Source of the DNA: Myotis daubentonii
Taxonomy: Eukaryota; Chordata; Mammalia; Chiroptera; Vespertilionidae
Length of the DNA: 64,000 nt
Assembly: GCF_963259705.1 (NCBI RefSeq)
Contig: NC_081849.1
Location: forward strand, 55,400,093 to 55,464,092
Direction of reading: 5' to 3'
Shown here piece by piece: positions 1 through 8,586 of the stretch. Both the position numbers and the translations under genes were made by a program. Below the pieces are notes generated by a model, which saw only the letters and a program-made list of their open reading frames with translations, did no database searches and was not told where the DNA came from. The first letter of the stretch is position 1, and each line of letters starts with the position of its first letter.

Positions 1-570
1 TTATGCATTTTCATAACAGAAAATTGCAGCATGAAATATCTGTGGATTGACTCAGTGCCATTAGGAATAATAAAACAGTGGTATAACTCAGTCTCAAGTT
101 ACATCTTGAGAGTAAACTTAGTTTTAAATCTCCTGTCAAGTGGTTGAGAAATTCATTAATTTAAAATGCCCAAGGCTTGCCAAACACAAGGTAGAGAATG
201 AAAGTATTCATCCAAATTTATGATATTAACAAAAGTAGGGCTTTACAGCTTTTAAAAGTCTTGATCTCTAATACTTGGCTACTTGAAAATAGGTTACAAT
301 GTTTTAAAAAATACACTCCTTGCTTTAGAGAAACTTAGTCCATCAGTCCTACAACAATGTGACAGATCAATTCTTTGTGGAAAAGCAGTCCCAACACAGA
401 GATAAAGACCTGGAGAAACCATGGGTCTTTCTCTTCCAAGGAAAAAGGTTGGGAAGCAGTTAGGCACCAATCCAAAGATCTGTACATCAGGGAGGAAGTC
501 TATAGAAAAATCACAGTGATGGACTAATGCTACAGAATACTGTTGCAACACTGTCTCTGCTTGTTCTCAG
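1..570. other. Unique AT-rich DNA, no gene seen
   Basis: No exon, RNA gene or recognisable transposon is visible. The minus-strand reading frame at 294-551 has no recognisable domain and is taken as chance. Confidence 0.5.
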
Positions 571-730
571 GTTGCTACATATTCTTAGATAAATCACCTT
601 AATTTCATCATCTGTAAAATGTGCATATCTCTCAGTCATTGAATGGATTACATAAAAATTGCAGTGAGTAGCCAACAATAGACAGTCAAGAAATCAGTTA
701 TTTTATTAACATTATAATTATTACTAGTTC
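570..730 (-). repeat. Degraded MIR-like SINE (minus strand)
   Basis: The stretch around TCATCATCTGTAAAATG, followed by a TGAATGGATTACATAAA-like run, resembles the central part of ancient mammalian MIR elements read on the minus strand. It is strongly diverged and the boundaries are approximate. Confidence 0.45.
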
Positions 731-796
731 TTCACAAGTTGATTATTATTAGATTCTATTGATTAGGAATAATCCCAACAGGAAAAAAAGGCAAAA

Positions 797-906
797 TTGG
801 GAAGGCTGGTGCAAGCAAAGATTCTCTCACATCGTTGATGTTTCTATCTCTCTCTCTCCCTCTCCTTTCCTCTCTGAAAACAATAAAAATATATATTTTT
901 TAAAAG
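797..906 (+). repeat. Ves SINE, 3' part
   Basis: The pyrimidine-rich tail (CATCGTTGATGTTTCTATC, then CTCTCTCCCTCTCC-type sequence) followed by CAATAAAAATATATTTTT is the 3' half of a bat Ves SINE. The tRNA-like head is missing, so this is a 5'-truncated copy. Confidence 0.7.
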
Positions 907-977
907 AATACTGGCTGATGAAAACTGGCCAGTTTAAGAATAGAAGCTTGGGAAGTTAGATTAAACCCTAAAATACA

Positions 978-1005
978 TATGTTGATATATATATATATAT
1001 ATATC
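978..1005. repeat. (TA)n microsatellite
   Basis: Short uninterrupted alternating TA run. Confidence 0.8.
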
Positions 1006-1339
1006 ATTGTGGAGGCTCTGCAATATATCTGCCTAGTCCTTGGAGAGGATGTGAAACATTTTGACTCTTTTCTGAAACAGAACTTTCATTATAAATACCG
1101 TTTCTTCAATGGTTCATATCCAGCAGACTTCAATGTTTGTCCATTTTCCCTAGATAATGAACAATTTCACACTCAGGGTCATATATTCCATAATCCTTAC
1201 TCCCAGCACAGTTATAGACTTACTAGGGGCCCGGTGCACGAAATTCGTGCACTGGGTGTGGGGGGGGGGGGGGCGGAGTGTCCCTCAGCCCAGCCTGCCC
1301 CCTCTCACATACTGGGAGCCCTCAGGCATTGACCCCCAT

Positions 1340-2050
1340 CACCCTCCAATCGCAGGATCGGCCCCTTGCCCAGGCCTGACGCCTCTGACAGAGGCGTCAG
1401 GCCTGGGCAGGGGACCCTCACTTCCCCCCATCACTGGTTCTGCCCCCACCCCAGGCCTGATGCCTCTGGCCCAGGCATCAGGCCTGGGCAGGGGACACCC
1501 AGACCCCTCCGATTGCTGGCTCTGCCCCTTGCCCAGGCCTGATGCCTCAGCCAGAGGCGTAGACCCCCATCACCCTCCAATCACCTGATCGGCCCCTTGC
1601 CCAGGCCTGACGCCTCTGCCAGAGGTGTCAGGCTTGGACAGGGGACCCCCATCTCCCCCCGATCACTGGCTCTGGCCCCCACCCAGGCCTGAGGCCTCTG
1701 GCTCAGGAATCATGCCTGGGCAGGGGACCCCCATCTCCCTCTGATCGCTTGCTCCACCCCCCGCCCAAGCCTGACGCCTCTGACCCAGGCTTCAGGCCTG
1801 GGCAAGGGGACCACCATATCCCCCCAATCCCCGGCTCCCCCACCCCGCCCAGGCCTGATGCCTCGGCCAGAGGAGTTGACCCTCATCACCCTCCGATCAC
1901 CAATCACCGGATCGGCCCCTTGACCAGGCCTGAGGCCTCCGGCAGTGGTGTCAGGCCTGGCCAGGGGACCCCCAGCTCCCCGCGGTTGCAGGCTCCGCCC
2001 CTGCCCAGGCCTAACGCCTCTGGCCTAGGCGTCCGGCTCGGGTAGCGGGG
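1340..2050. repeat. Palindromic GC-rich minisatellite inside the Helitron
   Basis: About eight units of roughly 85-90 bp. Each is built around CAGGCCTGACGCCTCTG and its inverted partner and is joined by GGGGACCCCCATC-type spacers. The best unit (1367-1409) is a 21-bp perfect inverted repeat around a single central base. Open frames crossing the array are repeat artefacts. Confidence 0.85.
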
Positions 2051-2230
2051 ACCCGCAGCTGCAGCGGCCCCGCGATCGTGGGCTCCGCTTTAGGCCCAGG
2101 CAAGGGACCCCTAGCTCCCGGGACTGCCAGCTTCGACCGTGTCCAGCTCCCATCGCTGGCTCCACCCCTACTTCCTGCTATCACTGGCCAGGGCGGCAAA
2201 GGCGCCTGATTCTCCGATAATGGCTGGGGA

Positions 2231-2268
2231 GCAGGGCAAAGGCGGCCCCAGGGCCGCCTTTGCCCTGC
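2231..2268. repeat. Perfect 18-bp-stem hairpin
   Basis: GCAGGGCAAAGGCGGCCC at 2231-2248 and its exact reverse complement at 2251-2268 are separated by CA. It is internal to the Helitron and is not its terminal hairpin. Confidence 0.85.
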
Positions 2269-2387
2269 CCCCCAGCTCTTAGCTCCCCCCTGGGTTTCTG
2301 ATCACTGTCAGTGGCAGGGGGCTTCTTCCTGCTTTCCCTTTCGCCTCCCTGCATTGTGCCTACATATGCAAATTAGCCGCCATCTTG

Positions 2388-2405
2388 TTGGCAGTTAACT
2401 GCCAA
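2388..2405. repeat. 18-bp perfect palindrome
   Basis: TTGGCAGTTAACTGCCAA is self-complementary. It lies just inside the Helitron 5' end, between two octamer motifs and next to the YY1-like site. Confidence 0.8.
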
Positions 2406-2501
2406 TCTTAGTTGGCAGTTAATTTGCATATAGCCCTGATTAGCCAATGAAAAGGGTATCATCGTACGCCAATTACCATTTTTCTCTTTTATTAGTGTTG
2501 A

Positions 2502-3360
2502 TAATCAATGCTCAATAAAAATACTAGTTTGAATTAACAAGTAAATTAATGATTGACCAAGGAAAAATAAACATTTTCAAAATAATAAATTTTAATGTTG
2601 GTCTATATTTAATTAATATTTTAACTTCCATTGGCATCCATATTTCCATTTAGCTGCTCACTTGAAAACCACTTTCCTGCCATCTATAATCTAACATATT
2701 AAAGCAAATATTGACTAAACAGTACAATCACCAATTTCCATGCTGTTTTCTGAGTATTATTAGACTTTTCAACATGGCCACTCTAACACAATGTTCTAGA
2801 AAATAATTTAAGTAAAACTCATTGGCTCTAACTGCCTTCAAAAATATGTCAATGTAATGTTCTGGGTTTGGGTACATTGTGTGACAGGAAAAATTACACT
2901 GAAGTCATTTTATATCTAGAGATAAAAAGAAAATTTTAATGTTCCTTGATAAAAATAAAGCTATACAAGGAAAATGTTTAGAATTCTTTTTTTTAGTTCC
3001 ATGCCTCTCTACATGTTATCTCAATGCCGCTTGCTGACCTTAATTTTGTTCCATTTTTCTTATCCTAAACAAATGTAGAGAACATATTTTTATACCATTA
3101 TCAGTATGTAAACTTATACTAATGCAAAACTCTCTCAAAATCTGGTTTGTAACCTATTTTTTATTATTGGTCTGCGAAGAGATAAGTAAAGACATTTTAA
3201 TCACCCACACCACACTTGCAAAGAGCAATGTGTCCAGGCTTCTGTGACTCTTTCCTCTCTCCCTACATTATGCTTGTTCTGATTATATTTATGGGGATGC
3301 AATTTTATGTCTCTTGAATCTAATAATACAAAAATTGAGGCTCATATTGCATATATATAT

Positions 3361-3417
<57 letters not shown>

Positions 3418-4166
3418 GCTTTTTATGTTTATTTTATAAGTAATTCATCTGTATTGCATTTCATAAAAGTGTCAGTCTATGACAGATTGGGAAAATAAAG
3501 AAGAAACTAGTCCTCTACCACAGATTGTTTGAGAAGTACTGTCCTAGAATATTATGAGTATTATGGCCTTTTCTTCATGTTACATATTTCCTTTTTTTAA
3601 AATCTATTTGAAACTTGTTAATTTTCTATGCTGATTTGTATCTCCTCTCGGTGCTGCATCCCACTTGTTTTTTATGTGGTTGCAAAGTAGATATTACTTT
3701 AACAAAGCATAGAGTTATCAAAACTGAGTTTAATAACTATAACAAAAATCTGAATATTGAAAAAGTTACAATGAAGAGCATAAAAATCAGCACAAATCTC
3801 TCTAAAGATACCATTAAAATTCCAATATAAAATGGGGTTGTACATTATATATGACATAACTAAATTAAATAAAACTCATCTGTCAAACAGAAATAGACCA
3901 TAAGAAAATAAGTAAATATGTCAATTTAGGCAAGAATGTAGATTTTTTTTCTCTCTGGTAGTATGCACATGTCATCTCTGCATAGTACCTTAATGTGAAA
4001 AAATTTCAGTTCTTTATCCTAACCAATTTACCAAGGTTCAGCTCTCCAAAAAATGAGGCAATCAGCAAATATGTATCCCTTTCTCCCAGAGAAGGCACAA
4101 ATTTTGTGGTTGAAGTCATAAGACTTCAAAAGACTCTGGTGTCATCAAAATAAAATAAGCATACTA
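2502..4166. other. Unique AT-rich DNA, no gene seen
   Basis: Apart from the TA microsatellite at 3348-3415 nothing is recognisable. No splice-framed coding segment or structured RNA was seen. Confidence 0.5.
3348..3415. repeat. (TA)n microsatellite with ATAC interruptions
   Basis: Near-continuous alternating TA of about 65 bp, interrupted by ACATACAT around 3362-3370. Confidence 0.85.
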
Positions 4167-4526
4167 TCCTATCTGATATAATAAAAGGCTTATATGCAAT
4201 TGACTGAACAGCAAAATGAACAGTTGCTCTGATATACACAGACCACCAGGGGGCAGATTCTCAATGCAGGAGCTGACCCTGGTGGTCAGTGCGCTCCCAC
4301 AGGGGGAGTGCCACTCAGCCAGAAGCCAGGCTCACGGCTGGCGAGCTCAGTGGTGGTGGCAGGAGCCTCTCCTGCCTCCAGAGAAGCACTAAGGATGTTA
4401 GAATGATGGCTTAGGCCCACTCCCCACAGATATCCTCTGAGGGCTCCCAGACTGTGAGAGGTCGCAGGCCGGGCTGAGGGATACCCCCCACTTTGAGTGC
4501 ACAAATTCCGTGTACCAGACCTCTAG
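4167..4526 (+). mobile_element. HeliBat-type Helitron with CTCF-like palindrome
   Basis: The 5' end is a slightly altered TCCTATCTGATATAATAAAAG (an extra CTGA). The 3' end is GCACAAATTCCGTGTACCAG followed by CTCTAG. An inverted pair GACCACCAGGGGGCAG / CTGACCCTGGTGGTC spans 4241-4287. The 3' terminus CTAG touches the 5' TC of the next element with no intervening base. Confidence 0.85.
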
Positions 4527-4892
4527 TCTATATAATAAAAGCCTAAGAGACTATATGGCAGAACGACCAGAATGACTGGTCACTATGATGTGCACTGACC
4601 ACCTGAGGGCAGACGCTCAACACAGGAGCTGTCCCCAGGCGGTCAGTGTACTCCCATAGGGAGAGCGCCACTCATCCAGAAGCTGGGCTCATGGCTGGTG
4701 AGCGCAACAGTGGTGGTGGGAGCCTCTCCTACCACTGCAGTAGTGCTAAGGAGCAGCTACCAGGCGGGTGGTAAGGAACGAGGGGTCCCAGCCTGCAAGG
4801 GGGATGTCTGCCTGCCAGCTTAGGCCCACTCCCCGAGGGGCTGCAGGTATCCCCCCAACCCCTAATAATAGCATGAAACTGTTTAGTTGAAA
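4527..4892 (+). mobile_element. HeliBat-type Helitron, 3' end eroded
   Basis: It begins TCTATATAATAAAAGCC directly after the preceding element and repeats the same internal order: inverted GACCACCTGAGGGCAG / GTCCCCAGGCGGTC near 4597-4644, a GCTCATGGCTGG segment, then the GATGTCTGCCTGCCAG block. The usual 3' hairpin and CTAG are not found; homology fades at about 4860-4892 into CCCCTAATAATAGCATGAAA. The end is uncertain. Confidence 0.7.
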
Positions 4893-4912
4893 TATATATA
4901 TATATCTATATC
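4893..4912. repeat. (TA)n microsatellite
   Basis: Short TA/TC run separating two Helitrons. Confidence 0.6.
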
Positions 4913-5434
4913 TCCTATATAATAAAGAGGTAATATGCAAATTGACAGTCATGCCCTCACATAAGATGGCTGCCCCCATGTGGTCTCAAGATGGCCACCA
5001 CAAGATGACTGGCAGGGGAGGGCATTTAGGGGGGACCAGGCCAACAGGGGAGGGCAGCTGGGGGTGACCATGCCTTCAGGGGAGGGCAGTTTGGGGTGAC
5101 CAGGCTGGCAGGGGTGGGTAGTTGGGGGCAACTGGGCTGGCAGGGGAGCAGTTAGGTGTCAATCAGGCTGGCAGGGGAGTTGTTAGGGGGTGATCAAGCT
5201 GGCAGGCATAAGCGGTTAGGGGCAATCAGGCAGGCAGGCAGGAAGGCAGGCAGGCAAGAGGTTGGGAGCCAGCAGTTCCAGATTGTGACAGGGATGTCCG
5301 ACTGCCAGTTTAGGCCTGATGGGATCAACTGGCAGTCGGACATCCCCTGAGGGGTCCCAGATTGGAGAAGGTGCAGGCTAGGCTGAGGGACAGCCCCCCA
5401 CCCCAGTGCACGAATTTCATGCACCAGGCCTCTA

Positions 5435-5435
<1 letters not shown>
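4913..5435 (+). mobile_element. HeliBat-type Helitron with GGCAGGGGAGGGC repeats
   Basis: 5' end TCCTATATAATAAAGAGG, octamer ATGCAAAT at 4935-4942, YY1-like AAGATGGCTGC at 4963-4973. The 3' hairpin is GTGCACGAATTTCATGCAC, followed by CTAA (a CTRR terminus). The body is a degenerate tandem of GGCTGGCAGGGGAG-type units of about 40 bp (5005-5180), then a CAGGCAGGCAGG stretch. The same subfamily recurs in the opposite orientation at 9249-9782. Confidence 0.88.

Positions 5436-5480
<45 letters not shown>
5436..5480. repeat. (AC)n microsatellite
   Basis: Uninterrupted AC run between the Helitron 3' terminus and the Tc1-like left end. Confidence 0.9.
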
Positions 5481-5484
<4 letters not shown>

Positions 5485-6674
5485 AGTGGCCAGGTTATTA
5501 TGACCACCTGAAATTTGTAGGCAAATTGGTTATAATTTCATGCTAGAGTTGCTAGAGGGACAGACCATTATAAATAGGGAAGCAGGTTGTTTACCATGAC
5601 AGTAGAAGTGATTTTTTTTCTGAAGATATGGGTAAACAATGTGATTTAACAGCCTTTGAATGTGGAATATATTTGAACGTGAGTGGCCAGATTATTATGA
5701 CCACCCCATCAGTACTTGGTTGGGCCACCTTTTGCCTTCAATACTGCAGTGATTCTTCTTGGCATTGACTCCACGAGATGTTGAAAGGTGATGCTAGGAA
5801 TTTGACACCATGCTTGATGAATAGCACTGTCCAGTTCTGTGAGATTTGATGGTTGTGGAACCAGCTGCCCAATGGCTCTTTTAACTTTGTCCCACATATG
5901 CTCAGTTGGATTGAGATCTGGAGATTGTGGGGGCCACCTAAGCAAGGTAAAGTCTCCCTCATGTTCTTGAAAACACTCCTGCACAATATGAGCACCGTGT
6001 CATGGCACATTGTCTTGTTGGAAGAAGCCATCTCCATTGGGATATGCCATCAACATGATAGGATGAACCTGATCTATGATACTTAGGTATGTTGTGCTAT
6101 TCAGACATTGTTCCACAAAAATTAAAGGGCCCAAATCATGCCAGGAAAACATGCCCCAAACCATAACACTACCCCCAACAGCTTGAAGGGTTGTACTCAT
6201 GCATGCGGGGTGCATACTTTCATGCTGTTTCCACCAAATTCTTACTCTGCTATCTGCATGATGCAACTGGAAACGTGATTCATTGGACCACATGACTTTT
6301 TTTCCGTGCTCGACTATTCAATTCTTGTGTTCCTGTGTGAATTGGAGATGTTTTATCTTGGTAACTTCCGACAGCAAAAGTGTTCGAACAGGCCTTCGGC
6401 TTCCATATCCCATGCGATGCAGTGTACGGCTAATTTGCCTACAAATGTCAGGTGGTCATAATAATTTGGTCACTCACGTTCAAATATATACCATGTTCAA
6501 AGGCTGTTAAGTCGTGTTGTTTACCCATATCTTCAGAAAAAAACCACTTCTACTGTCGTGGTAAACAACTTTCTTCCCTATTTATAATGGTCTGGTCCTC
6601 TAGCCACTTCAGCACGAAATTATAGCTAATTTGCCTACAAACGTCAGGTGGTCATAATAATCTGGCCACTCAGT
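5481..6674 (-). mobile_element. Tc1-like element, IR/DR type, internally deleted (copy 1)
   Basis: Both ends start ACTGAGTGGCCAG(G/A)TTATTATGA in inverted orientation. The inverted arms are about 225 bp (5481-5705 and 6450-6674), not just short tips. Each arm carries a second direct copy of the terminal motif at its inner end (5679-5705 and 6451-6477). Long arms with paired direct repeats are the IR/DR layout known from Sleeping Beauty-like and related Tc1 elements. At about 1.2 kb it is shorter than a full element (usually about 1.6 kb), because the region coding for the transposase DNA-binding domain is missing. It is flanked by (AC)n on the left and (TG)n on the right. Confidence 0.88.
5709..6420 (-). 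pseudogene. Tc1-like transposase pseudogene (copy 1)
   Basis: On the minus strand this encodes the catalytic half of a Tc1-family DDE transposase, the cut-and-paste enzyme that excises and inserts such elements at TA sites. Recognisable motifs are GYGSRRPVRT near the start, a WSNESRF block, GGSVMVWGMFS, GFFQQDN, and WPPQSPDLNPTEHMW near the C-terminus. In the family the first catalytic Asp normally sits in WSDE; here it reads WSNE, a D-to-N change. The paired-like DNA-binding domain (about the first 100 residues) is absent. There is a stop in the segment before WSNE and an in-frame TGA just after QQDNVP (about 5997-5999). It cannot make active enzyme. The same TGA and the same N-terminal truncation occur in copy 2. 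Confidence 0.88.
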
Positions 6675-6701
6675 GTGTGTGTGTGTATGTGTGCGTGTGT
6701 A
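6675..6701. repeat. (TG)n microsatellite
   Basis: GTGTGTGTGTATGTGTGCGT run between the Tc1-like right end and the next Helitron. Confidence 0.85.
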
Positions 6702-6980
6702 TCCTATATAATAAAAGAGAAACATTTAAATTGACTGTCCCTTTTCTATGCTCACCAGCCAATCAGGGTGAATATGCAAATTAACCCAACCAAGATGGTG
6801 GGTTAATTTGCATACACAGGCGCCAGGCGGAGAGCAGAAGTGGGAGAGCCAGCAGCTTGGGGGGACATGGCTCCCTTGGAGGATGTGGCTCCTTCAGTCA
6901 CTGGGCGGAGCGCAGAGCAGGAGAACCAGAGGCCTGGGGGGTCATGGCTTTCTTGGTCACTCCCAGCGCAGGGAGCACAT

Positions 6981-7063
6981 GGAATTCTGGGAATAGTAGT
7001 TCTGATGGCAACCCCAGGACAGGAAGCAGAAACCCAGAGCACAGGAGTGCTGGGAATCGTAGT
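6981..7063 (-). promoter_or_regulatory. Two ZNF143/Staf-like sites
   Basis: On the minus strand: ACTACTATTCCCAGAATTCC (6981-7000) and ACTACGATTCCCAGCAC (7047-7063). Both match the known ACTACAATTCCCAGMATGC promoter motif closely. Whether they are bound is unknown. Confidence 0.6.
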
Positions 7064-7096
7064 TCTGGTGGCAGACAGATCTCCTAGACACTAGAG

Positions 7097-7306
7097 CAGC
7101 AGTTCTCAACCTGTGGGTCACAACCCCTTTGGCAGTCAAACGACCCTTTCACAGGGGTCGCCTAAGACCATCCTGCATATCAGATATTTACATTATGATT
7201 CATAACAGTAGCAACATTAGTTATGAAGTAGCAACGGAAATAATTTTATGGTTGGCTCACAACATGAGGAACTGTATTTAAAGAGCCAGAAGGTTGAGAA
7301 CCACTG
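7097..7306 (+). mobile_element. SPIN-like non-autonomous hAT inside a Helitron
   Basis: It starts CAGCAGTTCTCAACCTGTGG and ends GGTTGAGAACCACTG. It contains GACCCTTTCACAGGGGTCGC and TTATGAAGTAGCAACG. Eight-base flanks CACTAGAG (7089-7096) and CACTAGAA (7307-7314) are the target duplication, one base apart. Sequence and length (210 bp) fit SPIN/URR1-type hAT MITEs (recalled, not searched). Confidence 0.85.
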
Positions 7307-7660
7307 CACTAGAACAAAGTGATCCTGGAGCAAGTTACTGTTGCAGTGGGGGATTGTGGGAAAGCAAAGATGAGAGACAAGTAAAATCACAGTGTCTAGG
7401 AAAAATTAAAGGGAAGATATCCTAAAACTTCTAGAAAATATCCACCAATGAAGCAAAGAAAAAAAAAATTCCTCTACTATTCTGTGAGCAACAAACCAAA
7501 TTGGGTTGGGGGTCTCAGACAATTTGTTCATATGATTGCAAAGACAGAAACTCCTGGATTGGAGAGGGCTCCCCTGCCAGATTGGAGAGGGTGCAGGTCA
7601 GGCTGAGGGGACACTCCCACCCCACCCCCAAGCACAAATCTTCATGCACCGGGCCCCTAG

Positions 7661-7700
7661 TGTGTGTGTATATATATGCGTGTGTATATATATATATATA
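7661..7700. repeat. (TG)n/(TA)n microsatellite between Helitrons
   Basis: TG run merging into a TA run that ends directly at the next Helitron's terminal CTAG. Confidence 0.85.
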
Positions 7701-8586
7701 CTAGAGGCCCGGTGCACAAAAATTTGTGCACTCGGGGGGACGGGGGGGTCCCTCAGCCCGGCCTGTGCCCTCTAGCAGTCTGGGACCCCTTGGAAGATAA
7801 CGACCTGCTAGCTTAGGCCTGCTCCCGGGTGGCAGAGGGCATTCCCAATCCCTAGGTGCAGCCCCTGGTCAGGCTCAGAGCAGGGCTGATTGGGGGGTTG
7901 GGGCACTGTCCCCTGTCACACTCAAGGTAGGGTCGATGGGGAGGTTGCAGCGTGACCCCGTCACGCACAGAGCAGGGCCAATCCGGGGGTTGGGGCACTG
8001 CCCCCTGTCACACACAGAGCAGGGCCCATCAGGGGGGTTGGGGCTCCGTACCCTGTCATGCACAGAGCAGGGCCCATCAGAGGGTTGAGGAGCTCCCTCC
8101 TTTCACTCACATTGTAGGTCCGATAGGGGAGTTGGGGCACCATCCCCTGTCACACACAGAGCAGGGCGGATCAGTGGGTTGGGGCGCCACCCTCTATCAC
8201 CCACAGAGCAGGGCCAATCAGGGGATTGGGGCGCCGCCACTGTCACACTCAGGGCTGGGCTGATGGGGAGGTTATGGCTCTACCCCGTCACACACAGAGC
8301 AGGGCCCGTGGGGGTGCAGGGGGGGTTGGGGCACCATCCTCTATCACCCACAGAGCAGGGCCGATCAGGGGGTTGGGGCACCGCCACTCTCACACTCAGG
8401 GCAGGGCTGATGGGGAGGTTATGGCTCTACCCCGTCACACACAGAGCAGGGCCCGGGGGGTGGAGGAGGGGTTGGGGTGCTGCACCCTGTCACACAGAGA
8501 GCAGGGCCGATCAGGGGGTTTGGGCGCTTCCCCCTGTCATGCTGATCCCAGTGCCGGGAGGCATATTACCCTTTAACTATATAGGG
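7701..8586 (-). mobile_element. HeliBat-type Helitron with 48-bp tandem cargo
   Basis: On the plus strand it opens CTAGAGGCCCGGTGCACAAA (3' hairpin inverted) and closes TATATAGGG, one base off the usual 5' end. The body is a tandem array. The next element abuts its 5' end. Confidence 0.8.
7870..8540. repeat. GC-rich minisatellite, about 46-50-bp unit
   Basis: About 13 units of GTCACACACAGAGCAGGGCC plus GATCAGGGGGTTGGGGC and a variable C-rich part. Units are unequally diverged. Several open frames cross it and are artefacts. Confidence 0.85.

Larger units (their letters stand above)
1223..2501 (-). mobile_element. HeliBat-type non-autonomous Helitron, about 1.28 kb
   Basis: Read on the minus strand the element starts TCAACACTAATAAAAG and ends with a GTGCACGAATTTCGTGCAC hairpin, a spacer and CTAG. 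It sits exactly between A (1222) and T (2502), the A|T target used by Helitrons. It encodes no Rep/helicase. The body is GC-rich in an AT-rich neighbourhood. It holds a palindromic minisatellite, an 18-bp-stem hairpin, a YY1-like GCCGCCATCTTG at 2376-2387 and two ATGCAAAT octamers (2366-2373 and 2422-2429). The GC-rich cargo is probably captured or amplified host sequence (inference). Confidence 0.9.
6702..7660 (+). mobile_element. HeliBat-type Helitron carrying promoter-like cargo
   Basis: Starts TCCTATATAATAAAAGAG (after an A) and ends GCACAAATCTTCATGCACC, spacer, CTAG (before a T). The 5' part holds GCCAATCAG (CCAAT box), octamers at 6774-6781 and 6806-6813, and CCAAGATGGTGGG (a YY1-like site with one mismatch). 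Further in lie GGGCGG and two ZNF143/Staf-like sites on the minus strand (6981-7000 and 7047-7063). A SPIN-like hAT interrupts it at 7097-7306. There is no Helitron protein. The cargo looks like captured promoter DNA (inference). Confidence 0.85.

Noticed and set aside
1157..2199. Several overlapping open frames on both strands
   Set aside because: They are proline/glycine-rich readings of the GC-rich minisatellite in the Helitron.
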